DNA from: Portunus trituberculatus
Taxonomy: Eukaryota; Arthropoda; Malacostraca; Decapoda; Portunidae
Assembly (NCBI RefSeq): GCF_017591435.1
Contig: NC_059255.1
Span: forward strand, 706,117 to 770,116
Direction: 5' to 3'
DNA length: 64,000 nt
Below the pieces are notes generated by a model. The model was not told the DNA's origin and searched no databases. It saw nothing but the letters and a program-made list of their open reading frames with translations. Of the stretch, positions 47,754 through 55,648 are shown piece after piece. Position numbers and translations under genes: made by a program. Each line of letters begins with the position of its first letter. Within the stretch, counting starts at the first letter, position 1.

Positions 47754-49430
47754 TATCTTTCACTTCGTCACTCGCTGCTGCCTCACATATGCTGTCCATG
47801 CATTCTGGCTCACTTTCTGCCTTTTCACTCTCATGCCTCCTCTTTCTCAGCTGTCTACACACCTTATTTAATCTCTTTCTCTCTCTCCTGGCATCCCTAA
47901 CCTCATCGTTCCACCACAGCTTACACATATGCTTTCTGGCACTTGTCCTCACATACCCTATCTGGCTGGCAGCTGCGTTCTTCACATTCTCGACAAATCT
48001 ATCATTCAATTCATCCACATCATTCAAGCTTTCATCTTCCCAGCATCTCTCACTCAGGTCTACCTGGAAATTTTTCCATCCTGCATCTTTTAGCCTCCAC
48101 CTTCTCCTCTTAGCTTTTGTATTCCTATTCTGTCTCCCATTCAACTTACACTCCAACACCAGCATGTTATGGTCCGAGACAATGTCAATCGTTCCATCCT
48201 CGTCAATCCACATGCAGTCCACCAACTCACGCATTCTCCTATTCACTAACATATAATCAATCGCAGACTCCTGGTTCCTCACACACCAAGTCACTCGTCC
48301 TTCAGCCAGGGTCTCATTCAGGTTCTCCAACTCCATCTCATTTACAAAGCTGTCAAGCATTTCTCCATTCCTGTTCATTTGCTCGCCTAGTATACCTACA
48401 TGTGCATTCATATCTCCCATAAGAATCAGTCTCTCTCCAGCACATTCTCCCACGATCTTCCTTAGAATACCATACTTCCTGCTGCTCTCTGTCACTACTC
48501 TCTCACCCTCTACTGTCATGTATACTACAATCACCACCAAACTTTCACACTTCCTATGCTCACCTGTGCACTCTACCTTCACTGCTAGAATATCCTCACT
48601 CATGGCACAGTTTCCTACATCTAGTTTTTCTTCTCTAAAATTCCTTTCCTTCCTATACATCAGGGGCAGGCAACCTTTTTAGAGTGAGTGCCAGATGAGA
48701 CTCTTGGAAGGAGGTCGCGGGCCGGAGTGAAAAACGAAATCTCAGAAATACTATATTTTGTATAATACATTGATTACGTGAAAAAAATTGTACAAAAATT
48801 GCATTGAACACTCTACAAATCAATGAGACTGCTGGTGCTGTTTGCCATGAAGAAGCATTTCCATGTCCGGCTTGACATGTAAAGTAATTCAATAGTATAA
48901 TTTATTCATTTAAAAACTTAAAATTTATTAGAGTTTCTTCTCTACTTTTAGTGGGAGGTCCACGGGCCGGATTGCATTAATAAAGCCTAGCAGGGTGGCG
49001 GGCCGGACGCTAAGCCTTCGCGGGCCGGATGTGGCCCACGGGCCGGAGGTTGCCCACCCCTGCTATACATGATAGCTACTCCTCCTCCTACTCTGTCCTG
49101 CATCTTCCGTCCCTTTCCAATCATCACATACTCACTACCATCCACTTTCACATCATCCCTCAGGTGTGTCTCGGTTATTCCGACTAAGTCAAAATGTTAC
49201 TCTTCCAGCTCCTTAGACACGTCCTCAAATTTCCCAGTGCCCCATTCTCTCACATTCACACACCCAATCTTCATGCATACTGACACCCCGTGGGTACCTC
49301 CTCTTCCTTTCACATTCGCACACTCTTTTGCCGCAGGTTCCCTTTCTCTCGGTAGCCTGCTCTCTTTCATGCTTCTGTCCTCCTTTTCTCTCATAAAAAC
49401 ACCCACCCCTCCTCTTTGGATTCTATCCTA
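47737..49430 (-). pseudogene. LINE C4 APE-type endonuclease, split by a hAT MITE
   Basis: The N-terminal part (about 49430-49071) is poorly open; a frame at 49406-49197 has KIGCVNVREWGTGKFEDVS. After the MITE, 48660-47737 holds VVIVVYMTVEGER, RLILMGDMNAHVGILG (GDMN block near 48410), AIDYMLVNRRMRELV, IVSDHNMLVLECKL (SDH block near 48170) and the linker SARKHMCKLWWNDEVRDARRERKRLN. The MITE lies just before the MYRKERNFREEKLD block. Confidence 0.8.
48661..49062. mobile_element. 402-bp hAT MITE with perfect 8-bp duplication
   Basis: Target duplication CTATACAT at 48653-48660 and 49063-49070. Inverted ends CAGGGGCAGGCAACCT and (right, complement) CAGGGGTGGGCAACCT. No coding capacity. The right part is GC-rich, with repeated GGGCCGGA motifs. 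The same CAGGGG...GGAACC/GGCAACC type of end is seen in the hAT at 55649-57934. Confidence 0.93.
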
Positions 49431-50081
49431 TTCCTTCTTACCTTCCTCCCATCGCTGAGCCCACTCCACCAGGTTCCAGGCCACCCACACCTTTCCTATA
49501 TTGGACATATACACTCCGTCCTGTGTCCACACCCGTCTCCAGTCCATCTTCTCCCACAACTGCATCTCGTCACATTTCCAGTCTTCCAGCCTTCCTACCA
49601 ACTTTCCATTCACCCATCTCCTCTCCCGACCAAAAGCCTGACGCTCCTTGTCCCGCCTCTTAGGGATACACATCATCAAGGGCCTCCTGTGTACCTTGCG
49701 CTCCACCACTCTAACTATTTCCTCCATCACCCTAACTGTCTCCCGTCCTCCTATATCTTCCAGCCCGTTTCCTCCTCCCTCTATCACCACCAGGTCTTTG
49801 GGCTCCATCTGGTGGACGGAATTCATCACCACCTCACGGATGCCCCAGATATTGGCCCCTGGTTTGCTCTTATCCATCACCTTGTAGCCACCTTTGGACA
49901 GGGAGTATATTTCTTTTCCTATTCCTCTCATCAGGCTGTTTCCAAACAGCCACAACCTCCTAACTTTACTCCCTGTCTTGAGCCACAGTCGCTTGCCATC
50001 CTGGATATACCTCCAAGATTGCCGACCAACGCCCATCCACGCCGACTCAACATTACCCTGGTCCTCCTTACCTCTGTCCAT
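49428..50081 (-). CDS. LINE C4 ORF1 C-terminal part: SGNH-esterase-like, catalytic His missing
   Basis: 217 residues. LWLFGNSLMRGIGKE (residues 43-57) aligns with the GDS block I of SGNH hydrolases, with Asp replaced by Asn but nucleophile Ser49 kept. VVIEGGGNGLED (98-109) matches block III, G-x-N-D, with the Asp changed to Gly. TQDGVYMSNIGK (186-197) matches the D-x-x-H block, with Tyr191 where the catalytic His should be. The fold looks complete but hydrolysis is doubtful. Compare LINE E ORF1, where the triad is intact. The frame starts 14 nt inside the PHD ORF end, so ORF1 may be one protein with a frameshift. Confidence 0.72.
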   Translation of the reverse strand: MDRGKEDQGNVESAWMGVGRQSWRYIQDGKRLWLKTGSKVRRLWLFGNSLMRGIGKEIYSLSKGGYKVMDKSKPGANIWGIREVVMNSVHQMEPKDLVVIEGGGNGLEDIGGRETVRVMEEIVRVVERKVHRRPLMMCIPKRRDKERQAFGRERRWVNGKLVGRLEDWKCDEMQLWEKMDWRRVWTQDGVYMSNIGKVWVAWNLVEWAQRWEEGKKE

Positions 50082-50586
50082 TGACCTGTGTCTGGCTGGG
50101 GGTATCCTGTACTTTCCTGCTCCTAGCTCCTCCCCTGGCCTCCTCCTGTACCTTCGACTCCTTATTTGCCTCCCCCAAGCTACTGTCCTCTTCCACCCTC
50201 AATTCTTCACCGCCATTCCCCTTGGCTACCACGGAGTCTGTTACAGCCTTGTTGCTGTAAGAGTGGTCAGACTCCTGTGGGGTCAGTGTACATGTGGCGC
50301 CCCCTACCACCTTTACTTCTCCCTCACTACTAGGGTCAGGGACCTCCCCTGTCCTACCCGTGTCTCCCTCATTCTTTCCTTTGCGTTTCTCTTCCCACCA
50401 TGCCCTGGTAGTGTCTAGGCACTCAGGGCATAGGCCTATAAGGAAGTTGTTGCTCAGCAGCCTCTGGCTAGCTTCCTTTAGGCCCACACATCGTGTGTGG
50501 TACCAATCACCACAAAACTCACACGCTATAGAAGTACCCCTATTATCCACCTCACCTTCACATACCTTACAGTCATTATCATACAT
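50068..50586 (-). CDS. LINE C4 ORF1 N-terminal part: PHD finger
   Basis: 172 residues from the ATG at 50586. A textbook C4HC3 PHD finger: Cys6, Cys9, Cys22, Cys25, His30, Cys33, Cys53, Cys56, with Trp28-Tyr29-His30 before the sixth ligand. The rest is Glu/Ser-rich and low complexity. PHD fingers read histone tails; in CR1-type LINE ORF1 proteins a PHD plus esterase layout is known and might guide the RNP to chromatin (inference). It is followed at once by the esterase-like frame. Confidence 0.82.
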   Translation of the reverse strand: MYDNDCKVCEGEVDNRGTSIACEFCGDWYHTRCVGLKEASQRLLSNNFLIGLCPECLDTTRAWWEEKRKGKNEGDTGRTGEVPDPSSEGEVKVVGGATCTLTPQESDHSYSNKAVTDSVVAKGNGGEELRVEEDSSLGEANKESKVQEEARGGARSRKVQDTPSQTQVNGQR

Positions 50587-50744
50587 CCTGCTTAATCACA
50601 CAAGAAGAGAACGAAATAAATAAAGAAAATCGGGAGTAAAAAACACACCACGTCTTACCTCCTCGGTGTCAGGTCATCAGACAGCTGGTTCTGGTTCTGG
50701 AGTGATCCCGAGTCGTCTGTAGTATCAAGATCAAGATCAAGATC

Positions 50745-50888
50745 CTGTAGAGGACAAAAAGACACAAGCAGAAAAAATAAATAAATAAAGAGCAGTAATC
50801 TGTTGACTAATCATCCCTACACCTCACTTGCCACATTCTCTCCAGATACTCCTTCACAGCCTCCATCATCCTTTCACTCGTCTCATTC
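50745..50888 (-). mobile_element. LINE C fragment 5 (3' end only)
   Basis: The minus strand encodes NETSERMMEAVKEYLERMWQ just before a stop, the last residues of LINE C, then a 3' UTR ending TTTTTGTCCTCTACAG. It is cut at that point, directly against the 5' hexamers of LINE C4. Confidence 0.75.
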
Positions 50889-51830
50889 CAAACACTGCCC
50901 CAGGCAGGCATCACTCAAGAACTACCTGCCAGTGGCAGGCTGCCACCGACGCTACCCAGTCCCATGTTGGTGTCATGGGGAACACTGTGGCCAACAGGGC
51001 AGCAGCAGAGGCACACACGGCCCGGTAGCTCAGTGGTTAGAACGCTGGCTTCACAAGCCAGATGACCGGGGTTCGATTCCCCGGCCGGGTGGAGATATTT
51101 GGGTGTGTCTCCTTTCATGTGTAACCCCTGTTCACCTAGCAGTGAGTAGGTACAGGATGTAAATCTAGGCGTTGTGATCTTGTTGTCCCGGTGTGTGGTG
51201 TGTGCCTGGTCTCAGACCAATCCCAAGATCAGAAATAATGAGCTCTGAGCTCGTTCCGTAGGGTAAAGTCTGGCTGTCTCGTCAGAGACTGCAGCAGATC
51301 AAACAGTGAATTACACCCACCCCTCCCCTATTGATTTAGCTACTGACCAGACAGGCTTCCTAACTGACTTCAAGACAGCCTACTGGCGACACTGGGACAC
51401 AACATTGACTGACGCTTTACAGTACACCTCACTGGGACACATTAGACAGGACAGAAGACATCACTGGTGGACCTACTCCCCCAACCGGGTACTGGACATG
51501 GCAATCACCAGACTCAAGATTGGCCACACCCGCCTCAATGCCCACCTACACAGGCTGGGCATGACTGACTCTCCCCACTGCCTGTGGTGCCCTACCCAGC
51601 CTGACACCCCAGAACACCTGCTCCTGCACTGCCCTCGTCACCACTCACACTGTGTGGCCCTCCTCCACTCACTGTCTGCAATTCACCCTCACAGGCCAAC
51701 ACTGATTGACCTCATGGTGGGTGGCTGCACAAATACCAATCAATCAGTCTTTTAAGACACTCAACCTCACCAGGACCTTCCTTCTTCTTCTTGAGGATTT
51801 GTTAGAGCCGTGCAGGCTGTGTGTCACAGC
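50889..51830 (+). mobile_element. LINE F copy 1: RNase H and C-terminal end, split by a SINE
   Basis: 50895-51018 encodes SHVGVMGNTVANRAAAEAHTA, the last catalytic block of a LINE RNase H domain (HVG-x-x-GN...AD, here with Asn instead of the final Asp). After the SINE, 51309-51755 continues with a C-terminal region containing RTLKIGHTRLNAHLH-like sequence and CLWCPTQPDTPEHLLLHCPRH (C-x2-C...H...C zinc knuckle). An RNase H after the RT marks I-group LINEs. The 3' UTR continues to the hAT insertion at 51839. Confidence 0.75.
51019..51308 (+). mobile_element. tRNA-derived SINE (plus strand)
   Basis: The tRNA-like head 51020-51092 has A box TAGCTCAGTGG and B box GGTTCGATTCC and folds into a cloverleaf, with anticodon-arm loop TTCACAA (anticodon CAC, valine-like). 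The acceptor stem pairs at only about five of seven positions. The body (51093-51308) is shared with the minus-strand copy at 32345. It is inserted in the RNase H-type LINE F. It is a SINE, not a tRNA gene, because the body is repeated with the head. Confidence 0.9.
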
Positions 51831-51838
51831 CTCTAGTG

Positions 51839-54157
51839 CAGTGGTTCTTAACCTGGGTTCGATCGAACCCCAGGGGTTTGGTGAGTCAGTTTCAGGGGTT
51901 CAGTGGTTTGGTTCACCCCACTCGTATGATTCGTGACGTCACGCTCTGCTTGGCCATCATTAGCTGCAGCTGATCACGCCACATCGCTTGGCCTTGATAT
52001 CTGTGCTGCAGGCAACTCGCTCCACTCAGTAGTCGACTTGTGACTGTTTTCATCGCACGTGATTTGTGATTTCCCTTTTAATACTTCAAACCCTTGATAC
52101 TAACTATGTCGAGCAAAAAAAGGAAGTCGTCGGACGAATACGTGCAGTATGGATTCACGTGTATAACGGAACGTGATGGGAGTCAGCGTCCTCAATGCAT
52201 GATTTGCAATGCCAAGTTGAGCAATTCTAGTCTGGCACCGGCAAAACTAAGGGAACACTTCCTAAAGCTGCATGGAGATGGGAAATACATGAACACAACG
52301 CTTGCTGAATTCAAGGTGAAGAGAGCCAGATTCGATGAAAAGGCTACTCTGCCTGTTTTCGGCTTTGTACCCATAGACAAACCGGTCTTAACAGCATCAT
52401 ACAAAGTTGCGTACCTGATTGCAAAGCAGGGCAAACCACACACCATTGGTGAAACACTCATAAAACCAGCTGCGTTGAAGATGGCGAATATCATGCTGGG
52501 AAAAGCTGCTGAAAATAAGTTGTCCCAAATTCCTCTTTCAAATGACACCATCAGCAGCAGAATAGATGACATGAGCAATGACATATTGGCTCAAGTAGTT
52601 GCAGATCTGATTTCAAGCCCAGCAAAATTCAGCCTCCAACTAGACGAGACCACCGATGTTTCCAGTCTATGCCAGATTGCTGTGTTTGTGCGCTATGTGA
52701 AAGACGACATGATAAAGGAAGACTTTTTATTTTGTAGGCCTCTCACAACAACAACTAAAGCAGCTGACGTGAAGAAACTTGTGGATGACTTCTTCAGAGA
52801 CAACAATCTTCATGGGATATGGTTTTTGCAGTTTGTTCGGACGGAGCTCCAGTCATGCTGGGACAAAAATCTGGTTTCAGTTCGCTGAAAGCAGATGCAC
52901 CACACACCATTGTTACGCACTGTGTTCTGCACAGGCATGCATTGGCAACAAAAACCTTGCCTCCAAAACTCGCAGAAGTATTAAAAATTGTAGTGGAATG
53001 TGTGAACTATGTGCGAAATAGTGCTCTGAAGCACCACATCTTCAAAGAACTGTGTAATGAAATGGGCTCTGAATTCGAAGTGCTTCTGTACCATTCAAAC
53101 ATTCGCTGGTTATCCCGGGGAAAGGTGCTGAACTGTGTTTTTGCCATGCGTGTGGAATTTGCCCTGTTTTTGCGAGAGCACAAACACTGTCATGCAGATT
53201 ACTTTGAAAATTCTGAGTTCATTCTCATTTTGGCGTACATGGCCGATATCTTCGATGCTCTCAATCATCTCAATCAACAGATGCAGGGCGGTGGAGTCAA
53301 CATCATCGAAGCGGAAGAAAATTTGAAGGCTTTTCAAAAAAAGCTACCATTATGGAAACGACGAACAGAGAATGATAACTTTGCAAACTTTCCCCTGCTG
53401 GATGACTGTGTAAGTAAGATCGAAGACGTGTCCGGTATCGGAGACATTTCTGTACCCAGGGAACTGAAGCAAGCAATTGCCATGCACTTAGATGAGCTCG
53501 CAAAGTCTCTCGACGGGTACTTCCCCACCAGAGAGTCATATCATAAGTGAGACAGCCGTTCATGTTTAGTGTTGCGACAGCAGATGTCAATGATGAATAC
53601 CTGGACGAAATCATTAAACTCCAGCAGAGCCAGGTTCAACAACAACTCTTCAGAACAACAACGCTCTCAACGTTTTGGTGTCACTAAATCGTAGCGTACC
53701 TTCTTCTTGCTAAGAAAGCCCTCGAGATACTCATAACATTTGTTACAACATATCTTTGCAAGCAGTCCTTTTCGAGGATGGTAGACATAAAAACGAAGAA
53801 AAGGAACAGACTTTGTTGCAAAAATGATATGAGAGTGGCACTTGCCAAGGTGAAACCGCGCATTTCTGAAATGGTCTCTGAGAGGCAACAGCAAAAGTCA
53901 CATTGATTTGCAGTAAATATTCATAATGTTTTTGTTTTTATGTGAAATTCAGGTTTGTTGGTTTTGTTCTTTGAACACAGTGATTTTGTGTGCAAATGAT
54001 GCATGGTACAGTTTACGTACTAATACAGTATATAGTAATTATAGTTAAATACATAGGTTTTGAATTTGAAGAAAAAAAAAGCACATTTTATTTTTCCAAC
54101 TATGAAGGGTTCGATGAATCCATGTATGGAACTTGTGGGGTTCAGTACCTCCAACTG
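51839..54157 (+). mobile_element. hAT transposon 1 with perfect 8-bp duplication
   Basis: Target duplication CTCTAGTG at 51831-51838 and 54158-54165. The ends CAGTGGTTCTTAACCTGGG (left) and CAGTTGGAGGTACTGAACC (right, complement) are imperfect inverted repeats. The empty target site survives in inverted orientation at about 54375-54392 (GGGCACTAGAGGCTGTG). Size 2319 bp. It encodes a BED-finger hAT transposase with frameshifts. Confidence 0.95.
52106..53905 (+). pseudogene. hAT transposase 1 (ZBED5-like)
   Basis: ATG 52106 (MSSKKRKSSDEY). BED-type zinc finger: PQCMICNAKLSNSSLAPAKLREHFLKLH (C-x2-C...H-x4-H, residues about 28-55). LQLDETTDVSSLCQIAVFVRY holds the first catalytic Asp (about 52640). 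A frameshift lies near 52830. The second frame (52819-53550) has VCSDGAPVMLG (second Asp), THCVLHRHAL and IRWLSRGKVLNCVF, with a stop at 53548. The C-terminal dimerisation part, LAKVKPRISEMV, is readable to about 53905 in another frame. It resembles vertebrate ZBED5-type domesticated hAT proteins, but here it is an element-borne pseudogene. Confidence 0.88.
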
Positions 54158-54165
54158 CTCTAGTG

Positions 54166-54415
54166 CCCCAAAGGTCCGGGATGCGGAGGTGATGTAGTCA
54201 GGCTATATGCGGTGAAGTTGATTTGTTTTGTGTAGGAAGGTCCTGGTGAGGTTGAGTGTCTTGAAAGCCTGATAGGTATTTGTGCAGCCACCCAGGAACC
54301 AGGACCTTCCTACACAAAACAAATCAACTCCTCCGCATATAGCCTGAACATATCATCTCCGCATCCCGGACCTTTAGGGCACTAGAGGCTGTGACACACA
54401 GCCTGCACGGCCCCA
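54166..54415. repeat. inverted duplication of the LINE F 3' region
   Basis: 54166-54290 and 54296-54415 are reverse complements (AAGGTCCGGGATGCGGAG...TGTGTAGGAAGGTCCTGG against CCAGGACCTTCCTACACA...CTCCGCATCCCGGACCT). 54240-54290 is also the complement of 51727-51780 (GGCTGCACAAATACCAATCA...CACTCAACCTCACCAGGACC). The whole makes a large palindromic arrangement of LINE F ends into one arm of which hAT 1 inserted. Confidence 0.88.
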
Positions 54416-54451
54416 ACAAACCTCCAAGACGAAGACGCTACCCAGCAGCTA

Positions 54452-55027
54452 ATGGCAGTGGTGAGTGCACTAGCCGCCAAAGTGGACAACCTGACTGCAA
54501 CAGTCTCTGGACTTAGTACAGAGTTTGCTGTCTTCAAGAACCAGCAGCACACAGTATGCAGTGGGACCTCCACTGTGGCCCCAACCCTATCCCCAGCCAG
54601 CGGTGCTCAACAGGGCCAAGGAGAGAGTGCCGTGTGTCAGCATAGCCTGTGCAACCCACCCAAGAAAAAGGACAATGCTGCAGGGCAATGTGCAACTGCT
54701 GCTGCACCCACACCGAGGATAGATACCCCCGACAAGCCAGTCAAGGGAGCCACACGACAACCCTGGAGCCCCTAAGGGATGGCCCCTGCTACAGAGAGCA
54801 AGTCACCTGTGGCAGACTGTGAGGAGGAGGATGCAAGTGAATGGACACTGGTCAGCCAAAAGAAGAAGTGGTGCTTCAGCCCAATCCCAGCCTGGACTGC
54901 CAGCCCCAAGCCAGACCAGGGACATCTGATGGCAGCCATACAGATGCTGATGGAGCAGATGTCTCGCCTGACACAGGAAGTGGATGGCCTGAAGACACAG
55001 ATGCAACACCATCGCGATGAACGGTAA
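54452..55027 (+). pseudogene. LINE F2 ORF1
   Basis: Two frames (54452-54775 and 54779-55027). The N-terminal helix MAVVSALAAKVDNLTATVSGLSTEFAVFKNQ looks like a coiled coil. The middle is Pro/Thr/Ala-rich with scattered Cys. The C-terminal segment has EWTLVSQKKKW and a second short coiled coil (MLMEQMSRLTQEVDGLKTQM). I recognise no zinc knuckle. The stop at 55025-55027 lies within the start of ORF2. Confidence 0.55.
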
Positions 55028-55648
55028 GACTTTCCGCACCCTAACATGGAATGTCAATGGTCTACATGCCCGTTTTACTGACTTACACTCTCATGTTCTT
55101 CTCCATAAGCCTGACATTATTGCCTTACAGGAGGTAGGGCCAAGGGTGCCTGAGCTGCGGGGTTATGCCTCCCACACCCTCAGTTGTGGTGACAGCAGTA
55201 GTCGGGGGATGGCCACTTACATTAAACATGGGATTCCAGTTAACTTCATGGAAATGGGGGTCACTGAGGGTATTGAATGTATTACTGTTTGCTTGCACAC
55301 TGTGGGTGAAATTATTTACTTTGTAAACATGCACATTCATGCTGGTGCCTTAAATATTGCAAATTTTCCTGAATATGTTCTTGAAGAGCAAAGTGTTATC
55401 ATGGGTGACCTTAATGTGAGGCATCAGAAAAATTAGGAAGCCACCTCACCACCAATGCCAATGGTATGTGCTGGAATGCTGTCCTTGACACCACAGATAC
55501 AGCTGTACTTACTGGGGACCACACACCCACACATGTTCAAGGAGGCAGACTTGATTATGTAGCCCTCATCAATATGCCAACATATACTGCCCAAATTTAT
55601 CTTGTCAGGTCATTGCTGAGCGAGCGCTTCGCCCTGGAAACGACCCTC
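55017..55648 (+). pseudogene. LINE F2 APE-type endonuclease
   Basis: ATG 55017; it overlaps the ORF1 stop by 11 nt. Blocks: RTLTWNVNGLHARFTDL (N-terminal Asn), PDIIALQEVGPRVPEL (catalytic Glu), RGMATYIKHG, VNMHIHAG, and SVIMGDLNVRHQ (GDLN near 55405). A stop at 55436 ends this frame; 55466-55648 continues in another with TGDHTPTHVQGGRLDYVALIN. hAT 2 cuts the copy before the SDH block can be seen. Confidence 0.78.

Larger units (their letters stand above)
45348..50744 (-). mobile_element. LINE C copy 4, essentially full length
   Basis: About 5.0 kb of LINE once the 402-bp MITE is removed. Sense order (minus): 5' hexamers (GATCTT)3, 5' UTR, ORF1 with PHD finger (50586-50068) and esterase-like domain (50081-49428), ORF2 with APE endonuclease (about 49430-47737), RT (47753-46599) and Cys-rich C-terminus (46583-45494), 3' UTR, and a 3' tail of (AAGATC)3. 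It has only a handful of frame breaks. The clade is uncertain; the ORF1 design is CR1-like. Confidence 0.88.
54416..55648 (+). mobile_element. LINE F copy 2: ORF1 and endonuclease
   Basis: The 5' half of a LINE presumed to be the same family as F1, because the flanking 3'-type sequence is shared. ORF1-like frames run 54416-55027; ORF2 starts at 55017 with an APE endonuclease. The copy is cut by hAT 2 at 55649, inside or just after the endonuclease. RT is absent. Confidence 0.72.

Noticed and set aside
50068..50586. A host PHD-finger chromatin gene
   Set aside because: It lies exactly where LINE C4 ORF1 should be, between the LINE 5' end and the endonuclease, on the same strand as the RT.
51020..51092. 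A functional tRNA-Val gene
   Set aside because: The cloverleaf is only partly paired in the acceptor stem, and the same head plus 215-bp body occurs inverted at 32345-32630, so it is a SINE head.
52094..53550. A domesticated host ZBED5-like gene
   Set aside because: It sits between hAT inverted ends with a perfect 8-bp target duplication and contains a frameshift and stops; it is the element's own transposase.
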